A DNA stretch of 64,000 nt, taken from the NCBI GenBank assembly GCA_902615995.1, contig CACMRF010000001.1, positions 119,008 through 183,007 on the forward strand, given 5' to 3'. This stretch comes from an uncultured SAR116 cluster alpha proteobacterium. Lineage in GTDB: Bacteria; Pseudomonadota; Alphaproteobacteria; Puniceispirillales; Marisalimonadaceae. Below, piece after piece: positions 1 to 10,902 of the stretch (position 1 is the stretch's first letter; the number at the start of each line of letters is the position of its first letter). Position numbers and translations under genes: made by a program. The notes beneath the pieces are model-generated. The model saw only the letters and a list, made by a program, of their open reading frames with translations, was not told the DNA's origin and did no database searches.

Positions 1-1204
1 AACCTGCAAGAGAAATTACATTTATTGAAAGTCCCAAAGAAGAAATTATTACAAAAGTTCCAACGACTGAAACTGGAATAGCAAACATAATTATAAGAGT
101 AGGTCTTAAATTTCTTAAGAAAATCATTAAAACACAAATAGCCAGAATTCCTCCAATGATTATGTTTTGTTGAACTAAATCTATTGCATTGTTAATGTAA
201 ACGGTTTCATCATATACATTGTATAAGTCTAAGCCTTTTTTATTTAAATTTGTTTTGTTTAAATTTTTTATTTCTTTATTTAATAATTCCATGGTTTTGA
301 CAACATTCGCTCCTGGTTCTCTCAAAACCGCAAAGGTTATAGCATCTTCACCATTAATTCTTCTAAAGCTAGTTGGGTCTTTGAAAGAAATAAAAATATC
401 AGCAACATCACCTAATTTTACGGAAGTACTACTAGTGCTAGATGAATTATCAGTTTTTATAATTATATTTTGAGCACTTTCAGGAGTATAAGCAATTGAT
501 ACAGCTCTAAGAGTATATGTCCTTTTACCTTCGATTAATTCTCCTGCCGTTAATTGAGCAGAGCTATTTTTAAGCGAATTAACTAAACTATTGATATTAA
601 TACCAAAGTTAGCAAGCTTTCGCATATCTACACTTATTTTTAATTCTTTTTTACTACCTCCTCTAAATGTAACTTCAGAAACACCGTCAATTCTTGATAA
701 ATTTTCTATTATTTCAAATTCAACTAAATCACCTAAAGTAGTCATTTCACCAATTTTAGAGTCTTTAGTTTTGATTAAAACTAGTCTTGATATAGGGCTG
801 TCTTCTGAATTAGATGTCCTAACTACAGGTTTTGAGGCTTCTTCGGGAAGTCCATTAATTGTTGAAATTCTATTCAACAATTTAATTACAACATTATCTA
901 TATTTTCTCCAATGTTATAAGTTAAGGTAACTCTACCTGAACCGTATCTACTATCTGATTCTATTTTTTCAACGCCTGATAAAGAACTTATTGATCTTTC
1001 TAATCTTGTAATTATTTCTCTTTCAACATCATCAGGTGAAGCGCCGGGCCAGGACACACGAACTTGAAGAATGGGTTTATCTATGTCTGGGGTCATTTGT
1101 ATTGGAATTTGTTTTAGAGCAACAATTCCAAAGACTACGGTTAACATGACCAGAGCTAAAATAGCTACAGGGTTAAGTATACAAAGCCTTATAAACTTTT
1201 TCAT
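1..1204 (-). CDS. RND efflux transporter permease (AcrB/MexB-like), N-terminal part, truncated by window start
   Basis: Reverse-strand translation MKKFIKLCILNPVAILALVMLTVVFGIVALKQIPIQMTPDIDKPILQVRVSWPGASPDDVE... is typical of RND pumps; start overlaps the stop of the adaptor gene (ATGA). Confidence 0.9.
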   Translation of the reverse strand, partial: MKKFIRLCILNPVAILALVMLTVVFGIVALKQIPIQMTPDIDKPILQVRVSWPGASPDDVEREIITRLERSISSLSGVEKIESDSRYGSGRVTLTYNIGENIDNVVIKLLNRISTINGLPEEASKPVVRTSNSEDSPISRLVLIKTKDSKIGEMTTLGDLVEFEIIENLSRIDGVSEVTFRGGSKKELKISVDMRKLANFGININSLVNSLKNSSAQLTAGELIEGKRTYTLRAVSIAYTPESAQNIIIKTDNSSSTSSTSVKLGDVADIFISFKDPTSFRRINGEDAITFAVLREPGANVVKTMELLNKEIKNLNKTNLNKKGLDLYNVYDETVYINNAIDLVQQNIIIGGILAICVLMIFLRNLRPTLIIMFAIPVSVVGTFVIISSLGLSINVISLAG

Positions 1205-2319
1205 TTTTTGTTTTTCTTAATTTTTACAGATTGATTAGGTCTAATGTTTTCATTGCCTTTGATAACAACTAAGTCACCTTCATTTACTCCAGATTTTATT
1301 TCAATTTGATCTTTAAATGATTGTCCAAGAGTAACCGATTTTCTTTTAACTTTATTTTTTTCAACTATGTAAACTAATTTTTCAATGCCATCTGCAATTA
1401 AGCCATCTTTAGGTATAATTAATCTAGTTTTACCATCATTTATCGGAACTCTTAATTCAATTCGTTTGTTTGGAAAATTAAACTCTTTTGGAAGAGATTT
1501 TGGTAATTTAATTTTTAATAATCTAGATCCAGTTTTTAAATTTTCTGATGCAATTATAGCTCTGATTTTAGAATTTAAAATTTTACCATCAATAACAATT
1601 TGTACAGGAAACTTTGGTTTTAACTTTGAGGCTAAATCAGATCTTAAAGATGTCTCTATTTCATTCTTTGTAGGATCTAAAATTGAACCAATATTTCCTC
1701 CCTTTTTTAAAACAGAACCCAATTTAACATTAAATTTAATGAGATTACCATTTATAGGTGATTTAATTACCGTATTATTTAAATCGTCTTTACTTGATAA
1801 AAGGAGATAAAATAATTTTTTTAAATTAAATTCTAATTTTGAAACCTGTTTATTCAAATTAATTTTCTTGATTCTCAAATCATCAAATAAATCATTCGAA
1901 ATGACTTTATTTTCTTTTAGATTCAAGAATCTTTTTAGTTTATCATTAACAATTGATAATTCTTCATTTAAGAATTTGAGATTTTCTTTGGTGTATAAAA
2001 TTTCAGCTTCATATCTAGCAATTAGCCTTTTTATATTTTTGTTCTCCAACTCAATTAGTTTCTGACCTTTTACAACTTCAGCGCCTTCTAGTACGTGTAT
2101 TTTTTTTACCTCTTCATTGATTTTTGAAATAATTGAATGTGGTTCTAAAGAAATAATTCTTCCATAAGATGGTATCAAACTGTATAAATTGGTTTTTTTA
2201 GCTTCGATAACCTCAACAGGCATAGCTCTACTGCCCCAACCTTTTTTTGACTGTTTTTGTTGAGCATATACTTCAATTTGTGCACTAACTAATAGTAAAA
2301 CAAATAAAATTATCTTCAT
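1201..2319 (-). CDS. RND/HlyD-type periplasmic adaptor (membrane fusion protein)
   Basis: Signal peptide, coiled-coil hairpin and barrel-type adaptor sequence; adjacent to the RND permease. Confidence 0.85.
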   Translation of the reverse strand: MKIILFVLLLVSAQIEVYAQQKQSKKGWGSRAMPVEVIEAKKTNLYSLIPSYGRIISLEPHSIISKINEEVKKIHVLEGAEVVKGQKLIELENKNIKRLIARYEAEILYTKENLKFLNEELSIVNDKLKRFLNLKENKVISNDLFDDLRIKKINLNKQVSKLEFNLKKLFYLLLSSKDDLNNTVIKSPINGNLIKFNVKLGSVLKKGGNIGSILDPTKNEIETSLRSDLASKLKPKFPVQIVIDGKILNSKIRAIIASENLKTGSRLLKIKLPKSLPKEFNFPNKRIELRVPINDGKTRLIIPKDGLIADGIEKLVYIVEKNKVKRKSVTLGQSFKDQIEIKSGVNEGDLVVIKGNENIRPNQSVKIKKNKK

Positions 2320-2337
2320 AAATAGTAGATATGTAAG

Positions 2338-3942
2338 TTAAACCTGTGGGCCAAATTTTACTAAATTTTTGCCATTTTCGCTATCACAAAATTGATTAAA
2401 ATTGGCAATAAATAATTTTGCTAATTCTGTAGCTTTATTTTCCCAAGCTATATTTGAACCCCAACTTTTTCTAGGATCAAATATCTCAGAATCCATGTTA
2501 TTTAATTCCATTGGAACTTCTAAATTAAAAATTGGAATATTAGTTGTCGGTACATTATCAATTTTGTCATTTAAAATATTATCAATTATTGATCGAGTAT
2601 TTATTAAAGAGATTCTCTCGCCTCTACCATTCCACCCAGTATTAACAAGATAAGCTTTAGAATTATTTATTTTCATCCTTTTTGATAGTACTTCAGCATA
2701 TTTAGTTGGATGTAAAGTTAAAAAAGCAGCACCAAAACAAGCAGAAAAAGTTGGAGTTGGTTTATCTACACCTCTTTCAGTACCAGCTAGTTTTGCTGTA
2801 AAACCTGATAAGAAATGATATTGAGCTTCTTCATTACTCAATATAGATACAGCTGGCAAAACGCCAAATGCATCTGCGGTTAAGAAAATAACTTTATTAG
2901 CATGACCACCTTTTGAAATTGGTTGAACAATATTATCTATGTGATAAATCGGATAGGATACTCTAGTATTTTCAGTCAGAGATATATCATTATAGTCTAC
3001 TTTACCATTGTCATCGACGATTACGTTTTCTAAAAGAGCATCTTTTTTTATAGCTTTAAAAATATCAGGTTCTTTCTTAGGATCTAAATTAACTGTTTTG
3101 GCATAACAGCCCCCTTCAAAATTAAATATTCCATCATCATCCCAACCATGTTCATCATCACCAATTAAACTTCTTTTAGGGTCAGTAGATAAAGTTGTTT
3201 TTCCAGTTCCAGATAATCCAAAAAATAAAGCGACTGTATCGTCGTTAATACCTTTATTCGCAGAGCAATGCATGGAAGCTATATCCTTTTGAGGTAACAA
3301 ATAATTCATGACGGCAAACATGCCTTTTTTCATCTCACCTCCATACCAAGTACCCCCGATAAGTTGCACCCTTTCGGATAGGTTGAAAGCTATAAATGTT
3401 TCGGAATTCATGTTATGTTTCTTATAATCTTTGTTACTAGTCTTAGATCCATTAATTACATGAAAATCTGGAACAAAATTTTTAAGTTCTTCTTCAGACG
3501 GTCTAATAAACATATTTTTTACAAAATGAGCTTGCCAAGCTACTTCCATTACAAATCTAACTCTTAAGCATGTGTCTTTGTTAGCTCCACAAAACGCATC
3601 AATTATATATAATTTTTTATTTGATAATTGTTTTGTTACATTAAGTTTTAAATCTTCCCAAACTTCTTGTGAAATTGGTTTATTATCATTTTTTCTATCA
3701 CTTGACGTCCACCAAAAATTATCTTCTGTAGTTTTATCTTTAACTATGTATTTATCTTTAGGAGACCTGCCAGTATAAATTCCAGTTTTAACATTCAATG
3801 CCCCAAATTCTGTTTTTTGAGATTTTTCATAACCAGTTAATTCCGGAAGCAATTCCTCTTCGTATAATTTATCAAATGAAGGATTATAAATTATTTCAAG
3901 AGGGTTAATTATACCAATTTTTTTAAGTTGATCAGAAATCAT
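2338..3942 (-). CDS. pckA: Phosphoenolpyruvate carboxykinase (ATP)
   Basis: [26 protein letters not shown] and LIGDDEHGW motifs; full length. Confidence 0.97.
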   Translation of the reverse strand: MISDQLKKIGIINPLEIIYNPSFDKLYEEELLPELTGYEKSQKTEFGALNVKTGIYTGRSPKDKYIVKDKTTEDNFWWTSSDRKNDNKPISQEVWEDLKLNVTKQLSNKKLYIIDAFCGANKDTCLRVRFVMEVAWQAHFVKNMFIRPSEEELKNFVPDFHVINGSKTSNKDYKKHNMNSETFIAFNLSERVQLIGGTWYGGEMKKGMFAVMNYLLPQKDIASMHCSANKGINDDTVALFFGLSGTGKTTLSTDPKRSLIGDDEHGWDDDGIFNFEGGCYAKTVNLDPKKEPDIFKAIKKDALLENVIVDDNGKVDYNDISLTENTRVSYPIYHIDNIVQPISKGGHANKVIFLTADAFGVLPAVSILSNEEAQYHFLSGFTAKLAGTERGVDKPTPTFSACFGAAFLTLHPTKYAEVLSKRMKINNSKAYLVNTGWNGRGERISLINTRSIIDNILNDKIDNVPTTNIPIFNLEVPMELNNMDSEIFDPRKSWGSNIAWENKATELAKLFIANFNQFCDSENGKNLVKFGPQV

Positions 3943-4073
3943 TCGAGTGTTTGTAACAATATGTAACAGTTAAAAAAAAGTAATTTAACAACTATTTACT
4001 TATTGCCAAGAAAAAAATAAAAAAAATTCTACTTTTTTATGTTTATTTTAAATTAATTATTTAAATTAGTAAA

Positions 4074-5168
4074 ATGAAGAAGATTTTAATCATTGGAAAT
4101 AGTTTATCTGCATGGGCTGTTGCTAGTGCATTTATAAATAAAAAAGTTAATATTACAATAATTGGAAATAAGAATAAAACATTTGGAGCACAACAATTAT
4201 CTCCTAATGGGTTCGAAGCCTTAAAAAAATTAATTCAAAATGGTGATGTCAAAAACATTGTTTATGAAATAGTTAAGTTTGAAATAAATAGTTATAATAA
4301 TAATGAAACTAAAAACCTGAAAAATTTTTATTTTAATGAATTTGATTTAAAATATTTTTCTGTAAGCAGAGAAATGCTAATTAATTTTTTAATAAAAAAT
4401 GTAAAGAACAACATCAAAGTAAATGAAATAAATAAATCCTGTGTTGGCATTATTCAAAGAGAACCAGGAATGCTTGAAGTTTTAATGGATAATAAAGAAT
4501 TTATATCAGCTGACGTGATAATTGGGTGCGATGGTGTTAATGGCATTACTAGAAAATATGTATGTGGCACTACTAAAATAGTCAAAAAACAAGTTTTTCG
4601 TGGAACATCAAATGATAAAAAACAATTATTATTAAAACAAAAAACACTTGAATTAAATTTTTCAGATTATGGACATTTTGTTTCTTATCCGTTTATAAAA
4701 AATAACAATACATATATTAATTATGTTTTTATCCCTAACAGACTTTTTCAAAACTCAAATAAAATGTTACATAAACTAAAAAGCATTTCAAAATTTTCGC
4801 CAATAGATTGGAATGAAGGTCATTTTTATTTTTACGAAGATGAAATTCAAACAATTCACAGAAATAATGTTTTGCTATTTGGAGACGCTGGATTTTCTTT
4901 TGAACCCCATTTAGCCCAAGTAGGAAATAATATAATCGAAGATGCAAATTATCTAAAAATTTTAGTAGAAAACACTAATTCATATGATGAAATATTCAAA
5001 GATTTCTCAAGAAATACTTGTGAAAAAAAGAGAAAACTAAAATCCATTTCAAATATAGTTGGAATTTCTTTTGGAATTAATACTTTTACTAAATTAAGAG
5101 ATAAGTTAGTTTCTAATTTTTCAGATCAACTAATGTGTAATTTTCTTAAGAAAGTTTGGTATGATTAG
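4074..5168 (+). CDS. FAD-dependent monooxygenase-like protein (UbiH/PHBH-type fold)
   Basis: N-terminal Rossmann-like segment, DVIIGCDGVNGITRKYV and NVLLFGDAGFSFEPHLAQVGNNIIEDA motifs. Confidence 0.7.
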   Translation: MKKILIIGNSLSAWAVASAFINKKVNITIIGNKNKTFGAQQLSPNGFEALKKLIQNGDVKNIVYEIVKFEINSYNNNETKNLKNFYFNEFDLKYFSVSREMLINFLIKNVKNNIKVNEINKSCVGIIQREPGMLEVLMDNKEFISADVIIGCDGVNGITRKYVCGTTKIVKKQVFRGTSNDKKQLLLKQKTLELNFSDYGHFVSYPFIKNNNTYINYVFIPNRLFQNSNKMLHKLKSISKFSPIDWNEGHFYFYEDEIQTIHRNNVLLFGDAGFSFEPHLAQVGNNIIEDANYLKILVENTNSYDEIFKDFSRNTCEKKRKLKSISNIVGISFGINTFTKLRDKLVSNFSDQLMCNFLKKVWYD

Positions 5169-5700
5169 CAAAAGTTTTTTAATTATGCTATTTACTCTTT
5201 TAATGAGCATCAGTTCTCCTGCAAATTCTGACTTCTTTGATTTAAGTTTTGAAAGTATTGATGGAAATATTATTTCATTAAAAGAATTCAAAAATAAACC
5301 AATAATAGTTGTAAATTCAGCTTCATTTTGCGGTTTTACTTATCAATATGAACAATTAGAAAGCCTTTATCAAAAATATAAAAAAAATGGGCTTGTTATA
5401 ATAGCAATTCCATCTAATGATTTTGGAGGACAAGAATTTAAAGATAACAAAAAGGTAAAAGAATTCTGCGAAGTAAATTTTAATATTTCTTTTCTTATTA
5501 CTACAATAACTAAAGTTAAAGGAAATAGCCGACATCCTTTTTTTAAGTGGGTTGAAAAGGAAGCTGGATATTTATCGCTTCCAAAATGGAACTTTTATAA
5601 ATATTTGATAAGTAAAGATGGTAAGTTATCATCCTGGTTTTCCAGTGTAACTAAACCTTCTTCAAAAAAATTTTTAAATGAGCTAAAAAAAATAATGTAA
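5161..5700 (+). CDS. Glutathione peroxidase family protein, probably exported
   Basis: N-terminal signal peptide; SASFCGFTYQYEQLE and NDFGGQEF motifs. Confidence 0.9.
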   Translation: MISKSFLIMLFTLLMSISSPANSDFFDLSFESIDGNIISLKEFKNKPIIVVNSASFCGFTYQYEQLESLYQKYKKNGLVIIAIPSNDFGGQEFKDNKKVKEFCEVNFNISFLITTITKVKGNSRHPFFKWVEKEAGYLSLPKWNFYKYLISKDGKLSSWFSSVTKPSSKKFLNELKKIM

Positions 5701-5701
5701 T

Positions 5702-5732
5702 ATAAAACCCATCGATATAGAATGGGTTTTAT
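5702..5732. terminator. Bidirectional rho-independent-type terminator between convergent genes
   Basis: Perfect 11-bp inverted repeat ATAAAACCCAT / ATGGGTTTTAT with T-rich flank. Confidence 0.8.
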
Positions 5733-5743
5733 TTTAATATTAA

Positions 5744-6472
5744 TTACTCACGATTACCAAGTAATGATAATAAAAACTGAAACATCAAAATAAAATCTAA
5801 GTATAGAGTTAAGGCACCTATTATAGATTTTTTACCTGCTGTTTCACTATCGTCAGCGGCATAATACATATTTTTAATCTTCTGAGTATCATAGGCTGTA
5901 AGGCCAGCAAAAATTAATACCCCTATGACCGAAATCATAAAGTCTAGACCTGATGATGCTAAGAAAATATTGACAATTTGTGCTATTATAAGCCCAAAAA
6001 CGCCCATAATAAGAAATGATCCAAGTCCACTTAAGGACTTTTTTGTAGTATATCCATATATTGACAATCCAGCAAAAGATGCTGCAGTTATAAAGAATAC
6101 CCTTACAACTGATTCACCAGTGTAGACTAATAAAAGTGATGATAGAGACAAGCCCATCAGACCCGAATATATATAAAAAAGATTTCTAGCTTTTTGTGAG
6201 CTAATACTTTGCAATTTAGCTGATATGTAAAACACCATCCCTAAAGGTGCTAATATAACTACCCACTTAAGAGGGCTTAGAAAGAAAAGTTCTCCTATTG
6301 GGGTCAACTGACCATTAGAAACTGATAGAAAATTTAATCCTAATGCCAATAAACCAGTTAATGCAAGTGCTGTAGTCATATGATTATACACGCCTAGCAT
6401 ATATGATCTTAGACCAACATCAATCTGAGCAGCTTGCGCTTGAGAACTCGACATGAAACGATTATCATTCAT
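5744..6472 (-). CDS. Bax inhibitor-1/YccA family membrane protein
   Basis: Seven-TM protein with GLTAYDTQKIK near the C-terminus. Confidence 0.92.
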   Translation of the reverse strand: MNDNRFMSSSQAQAAQIDVGLRSYMLGVYNHMTTALALTGLLALGLNFLSVSNGQLTPIGELFFLSPLKWVVILAPLGMVFYISAKLQSISSQKARNLFYIYSGLMGLSLSSLLLVYTGESVVRVFFITAASFAGLSIYGYTTKKSLSGLGSFLIMGVFGLIIAQIVNIFLASSGLDFMISVIGVLIFAGLTAYDTQKIKNMYYAADDSETAGKKSIIGALTLYLDFILMFQFLLSLLGNRE

Positions 6473-6574
6473 AATTTATCCTTTTGATTTGTTTTTTTTT
6501 ATTAATATAGTTATTAAAGTTTATGAAAGCAAGAACATCATTCGCTAAAAATATTGATGAATTCATAATAAATA

Positions 6575-7657
6575 TTAATGAATAGAGGATAATAGAGATT
6601 TTTTTCTTTTTTCAGTTTTTGATTTAAGTTGACCACAAGCAGCCAATATATCATCACCTCTTGTTGATCTTATTGGAGTTGGATAGCCAGCTTTCATAAT
6701 AATATTAGAAAAAAGTTTAATTTGTTCTTTAGTAGAAGTTTCATAAAAAGTTCCGGGCCAAGGATTAAAAGGAATTAAATTTATTTTTGAGGGTATTCCT
6801 TTAATTAAATTTAATAAATTGATAGCATCTTCTTTTCTATCATTTACATCTTTTAACATAACATATTCCCAGGTTATTCTTCTAGAATTAGATAAACTTG
6901 GGTATTTTTTACACGCTTGTAAAAGAGTTGAAATATTGTATTTTTTATTTATTGGTACTAATTCATCTCTAAGCTTGTCATCAACAGCATGAAGAGAAAT
7001 TGCTAAATTTACATCAAGATCTTTTCCACATTGCTCAATCATTGGCACAATCCCTGACGTAGACATTGTTATCCTTCTTTTCGAAATACATAAACCATTT
7101 GAAGACATAACTATCTTTAGCGCTTTTTTAACATTTTCGTAATTCAGTAAAGGTTCACCCATCCCCATCATAACAAGATTAGTTACTTTCCTATTTGTCT
7201 TACTCATTGGCCAATCATTTAAATGGTCAATAACAGTAAAAATTTGTCCTATAATTTCGTAAGCATCTAGATTTCTCACTAATTTTTGAGTGCCAGTATT
7301 ACAAAATGTACAGTTCAAAGTACACCCAACTTGACTTGAAATACAAATTGTTCCTCGCTTGCCTTGTGGAATAAAAACCGTCTCAATTAAACTTTTATCA
7401 TCCATCTCTAACAACCATTTTATTGTTCCATCACTACTTTTATGAACATTATTGATTTTCGGCCTAAATATGAATGAGTATTCATTTAGCAATTTTCTAG
7501 TTTTTTTATCTAGATTTGTCATTTCTTGAAAATTAGTTTTTCCAAAACAGTATATCCAATTCCAAATTTGTTTAGCTTTAAAAGGTTTTAAATCTAATTC
7601 CAAACAAAACCTTTCTAATTCTTTTAGAGATAAATCAATAATATTTTGTCTTTTCAT
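6575..7657 (-). CDS. rlmN: 23S rRNA (adenine2503-C2)-methyltransferase
   Basis: Radical SAM CTFCNTG motif, GMGEPLLNY, C-terminal TRGDDILAACGQL. Confidence 0.96.
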   Translation of the reverse strand: MKRQNIIDLSLKELERFCLELDLKPFKAKQIWNWIYCFGKTNFQEMTNLDKKTRKLLNEYSFIFRPKINNVHKSSDGTIKWLLEMDDKSLIETVFIPQGKRGTICISSQVGCTLNCTFCNTGTQKLVRNLDAYEIIGQIFTVIDHLNDWPMSKTNRKVTNLVMMGMGEPLLNYENVKKALKIVMSSNGLCISKRRITMSTSGIVPMIEQCGKDLDVNLAISLHAVDDKLRDELVPINKKYNISTLLQACKKYPSLSNSRRITWEYVMLKDVNDRKEDAINLLNLIKGIPSKINLIPFNPWPGTFYETSTKEQIKLFSNIIMKAGYPTPIRSTRGDDILAACGQLKSKTEKRKKSLLSSIH

Positions 7658-7663
7658 AAAAAA

Positions 7664-8179
7664 TTAAGAACAATTTTTATCAATTAAAGCTAGCGCTTTA
7701 GTAAAACCGCTTAAGGAATAATGATCTGTAACTACATTACCAGGAGATGATGTTCCTTCAATAATTAATTTATTTCCCTTTTTCATTTTTCTAACTAATG
7801 TTTTGTCAACTTTAGGAGATTCTGACCACGCTCTGTCGTCGATTGGAAATAATAAAGTAGTATTTTTATCTATAGTAAATTTAACTTTAGTATTCTTTTT
7901 ATAATTGAAACCTGCAACAACTGAAATCTCATGATTTGTTCCATTTTTAACGTTAGTTACAAAGACATAAGTTTTGCCTCTATTACTTTTATTATATTTC
8001 CCAGAAGATTTAAGTGGTTCAGAAGCTATAAAACAAGTTTTACCATTTTTTTCTTTATTTGAGTAGGCTGTCCAGTCTTTATGTGTACCAATAAATTTAG
8101 TTTTTGCGTTGGTGGAACTCATAAATGATATCATCAGGACTAGGGAAAATAATATTTTGTTTAGCAGATTAAACATCAC
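7664..8179 (-). CDS. Invasion-associated locus B (IalB)-like exported protein
   Basis: Signal peptide; DWTAYSNKEKNGKTCFIASEP and C-terminal SLSGFTKALALIDKNC pattern of the IalB family. Confidence 0.75.
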   Translation of the reverse strand: MMFNLLNKILFSLVLMISFMSSTNAKTKFIGTHKDWTAYSNKEKNGKTCFIASEPLKSSGKYNKSNRGKTYVFVTNVKNGTNHEISVVAGFNYKKNTKVKFTIDKNTTLLFPIDDRAWSESPKVDKTLVRKMKKGNKLIIEGTSSPGNVVTDHYSLSGFTKALALIDKNCS

Positions 8180-8636
8180 TTAGACTTATATAATAATAAA
8201 TCATCAATGTTACAACCACTACAGTCAAAAATCTTCTGAGTAGAATATACCAATTAAAATAGACTTTATAAGTAAATAATATCTCATCTAAGATTTGACA
8301 AATTAAAAAACCCACAACAAGAAAAATAATATTTAAATAATTTGAAACTGTTATCGCTATAATAGCAAACATAAAAGGAATGATTGATAATACTGGTAGT
8401 AAATAATTTAATTTTGAATTATTTTTAATAGGTATATTAATTGATAAGCCCCAGTAAATTCCACTTAAGAAACATAAAATAGTTATTCCATACAAAATAG
8501 TAAGATCTAAAATTTTAATTTCAAAAAAATCTACTAAACCATTTTTTTCCATTAATGGAAGCCCATAAGGTATCAGGCCAAGCAGACCAATTATTATTAA
8601 AATATACTTATTTTTTTTATGAATTAGATTTTTCAT
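8169..8636 (-). CDS. DUF3429-like membrane protein
   Basis: Multi-TM, FLSGIYWG motif. Confidence 0.6.
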   Translation of the reverse strand: MKNLIHKKNKYILIIIGLLGLIPYGLPLMEKNGLVDFFEIKILDLTILYGITILCFLSGIYWGLSINIPIKNNSKLNYLLPVLSIIPFMFAIIAITVSNYLNIIFLVVGFLICQILDEILFTYKVYFNWYILLRRFLTVVVVTLMIYYYISLSDV

Positions 8637-8667
8637 TTAAATGTACTAATATTTACAAATAGTTTAA

Positions 8668-9303
8668 ATGAACAGAAAAAAACAAAAATTAATAGAAATA
8701 TTTTTGATTACATTTTTTTTCTTCATTTTTATTACATTATTTCAACTTCAATCTTTTGTTATAGTTATACTTCTAGTGGCAAGCATAATAATAAGTTTAC
8801 GCTCCAAAAATGATATAATAGAAATTACACTTCCAAAAAATAAAAATTTTTTATATTTCATTTTTTTTGACATTTTCTTAATCATCTCAATGATCAAATT
8901 ATTTGGAGATGAATTTTTTCTAAACGATATTGATTTAACAAAATATTATTTTACATCAATTCTACTTTTATTTTACTTATTATTTTCCGTTATACCCCAA
9001 GAAATAATTTTCAGATTTTTATTTTTTTATAGATATAAAGACTATTTTGATAAATTTGAAATCCTATTACTTAACTCCTTAGTATTTTCTTTTTGCCATT
9101 TAATATATTTTGATATCTACATATTATTATTCTCTTTTGTTGGTAACTTACTGTTCATGTTTAATTATATGAAAAATAAATCTTTGTTAGTAGTAATAGT
9201 AGAACATTTTTTACTTGGACAAACACTTATAATTTTGGGATTTTTTGATAATTTTAATTTTTCACTTATAAAAAAACTTTATAATTTAGTTCTTATCAAC
9301 TAA
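8668..9303 (+). CDS. CPBP/CAAX-like intramembrane metalloprotease family protein
   Basis: Multi-TM with [23 protein letters not shown] and VEHFLLG motifs. Confidence 0.6.
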   Translation: MNRKKQKLIEIFLITFFFFIFITLFQLQSFVIVILLVASIIISLRSKNDIIEITLPKNKNFLYFIFFDIFLIISMIKLFGDEFFLNDIDLTKYYFTSILLLFYLLFSVIPQEIIFRFLFFYRYKDYFDKFEILLLNSLVFSFCHLIYFDIYILLFSFVGNLLFMFNYMKNKSLLVVIVEHFLLGQTLIILGFFDNFNFSLIKKLYNLVLIN

Positions 9304-9313
9304 AGATATAAAT

Positions 9314-10519
9314 ATGGATATTAAAAAAATTGTACTTGCTTATTCAGGAGGATTGGATACTTCTGTAATATTAAAATGGCTAAAAGAAAAATACAACTGT
9401 GAAGTAATTACTTTTACAGCTGATATTGGGCAGGGTGAAGAAGTTGAACCTGCAAGACAGAAAGCAAAGCAACATGGTGTTAAACAAATTTTTATTGAAA
9501 ATCTTAAAGAAGAATTTGTAAAAAATTATGTTTTTCCAATGTTCAGAGCTAATGCTTTATACGAAGGCGTTTATTTATTAGGAACATCTATTGCAAGACC
9601 TCTAATTGCAAAACGACAAATTGAAATTGCTAAAGAAGTTAATGCTGAGGCTGTATCTCATGGTGCAACCGGAAAAGGTAATGACCAAGTAAGATTTGAG
9701 CTCGCTTACTTAAGTTTAAACCCAAATATTAAAATTATTGCACCTTGGAGAGAATGGGATCTTTCAAGTAGAACTAAATTAATAGAATATGCCGAAAAGA
9801 ATCAAATTGTTGTTCCAAAGGATAAAAGAGGAGAGGCACCATTTAGTGTAGATGCTAATTTATTACATATCTCAGCTGAAGGGAAAATTCTAGAAGATCC
9901 TTGGAAAGAACCAAATGAATTAGTATTTTCACGTACTAAGTCACCTATAGATGCTAAAGATGAAGTCTCTGAAATCCAGCTTAGATTTGATAAGGGAGAT
10001 CCTGTGGAATTAAATGGTAAAAGCTTATCTCCTGCTGAAATGCTACATCAATTAAACATTCAAGGTGGTGAAAATGGTATAGGAAGAATTGATATTGTAG
10101 AAAACCGTTTTGTTGGAATGAAATCCAGAGGTATTTATGAAACTCCTGGTGGTACTATTTTATTTCATATGAGAAGAGCTATAGAATCAATTACTTTAGA
10201 TAGAGGTGCATCGCATCTTAAAGATGAATTAATGCCTAAATACGCTGAGTTAATTTATAATGGGTTTTGGTTTTCTCCAGAAAGACAAATGCTTCAAAAA
10301 GCAATTGATGAAAGTCAAAAAAACGTGAATGGAGTAGTTAGAGCAAAATTATATAAAGGAAATGTTATAATTACAGGAAGAAAATCATCAAACTCTCTTT
10401 ATGATGAAGACTTAGTTACGTTTGAAGAAGGTTCATTTGATTATAACCATCATGACGCTGAAGGCTTTATCAAATTAAATGCCCTCAGGCTCATGATGAA
10501 TAATATTAAACAAAAATAA
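9314..10519 (+). CDS. argG: Argininosuccinate synthase
   Basis: [28 protein letters not shown] and [17 protein letters not shown] motifs. Confidence 0.97.
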   Translation: MDIKKIVLAYSGGLDTSVILKWLKEKYNCEVITFTADIGQGEEVEPARQKAKQHGVKQIFIENLKEEFVKNYVFPMFRANALYEGVYLLGTSIARPLIAKRQIEIAKEVNAEAVSHGATGKGNDQVRFELAYLSLNPNIKIIAPWREWDLSSRTKLIEYAEKNQIVVPKDKRGEAPFSVDANLLHISAEGKILEDPWKEPNELVFSRTKSPIDAKDEVSEIQLRFDKGDPVELNGKSLSPAEMLHQLNIQGGENGIGRIDIVENRFVGMKSRGIYETPGGTILFHMRRAIESITLDRGASHLKDELMPKYAELIYNGFWFSPERQMLQKAIDESQKNVNGVVRAKLYKGNVIITGRKSSNSLYDEDLVTFEEGSFDYNHHDAEGFIKLNALRLMMNNIKQK

Positions 10520-10522
10520 ATT

Positions 10523-10753
10523 TTAATTATTACATATTTCTCCAATGGAACCATCATTTGATTTTTGTTTGAGTATAACTTTACCAGTCGGGGCTAATAC
10601 GTAGCTTTTATTGTACGGACCTGATTTACATGATGTTGCTTTTACAAATTGATATTCAATCTTATTATGTTTATTAGCTTCAACTAAAAAGCTTTTTACA
10701 TTTTCATCATTTATAGCAAATAATGAGTATAGTAATAAAATACCTGCTTCCAT
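10523..10753 (-). CDS. Hypothetical small protein
   Basis: 76-aa ORF with N-terminal hydrophobic segment and RBS-like aggag upstream. Confidence 0.5.
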   Translation of the reverse strand: MEAGILLLYSLFAINDENVKSFLVEANKHNKIEYQFVKATSCKSGPYNKSYVLAPTGKVILKQKSNDGSIGEICNN

Positions 10754-10902
10754 TTAATTCTCCTTTTAATATTAACTACATATTATATATTAAGATGACT
10801 TTAATTTGATGAAATCAGGCATTTTTTTGACTATTAATTCTGTCTTTACATTGAATCATTTAATATTAAAGTTATTAGTTCATAATTAATAAAGAGATAA
10901 AA

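Noticed and set aside
219-920. + strand ORFs 219..473 and 591..920
   Set aside because: They lie antisense to the clear RND pump frame on the minus strand and have no family features.
1385-1810. 141-aa + strand ORF
   Set aside because: Antisense to the HlyD-type adaptor gene.
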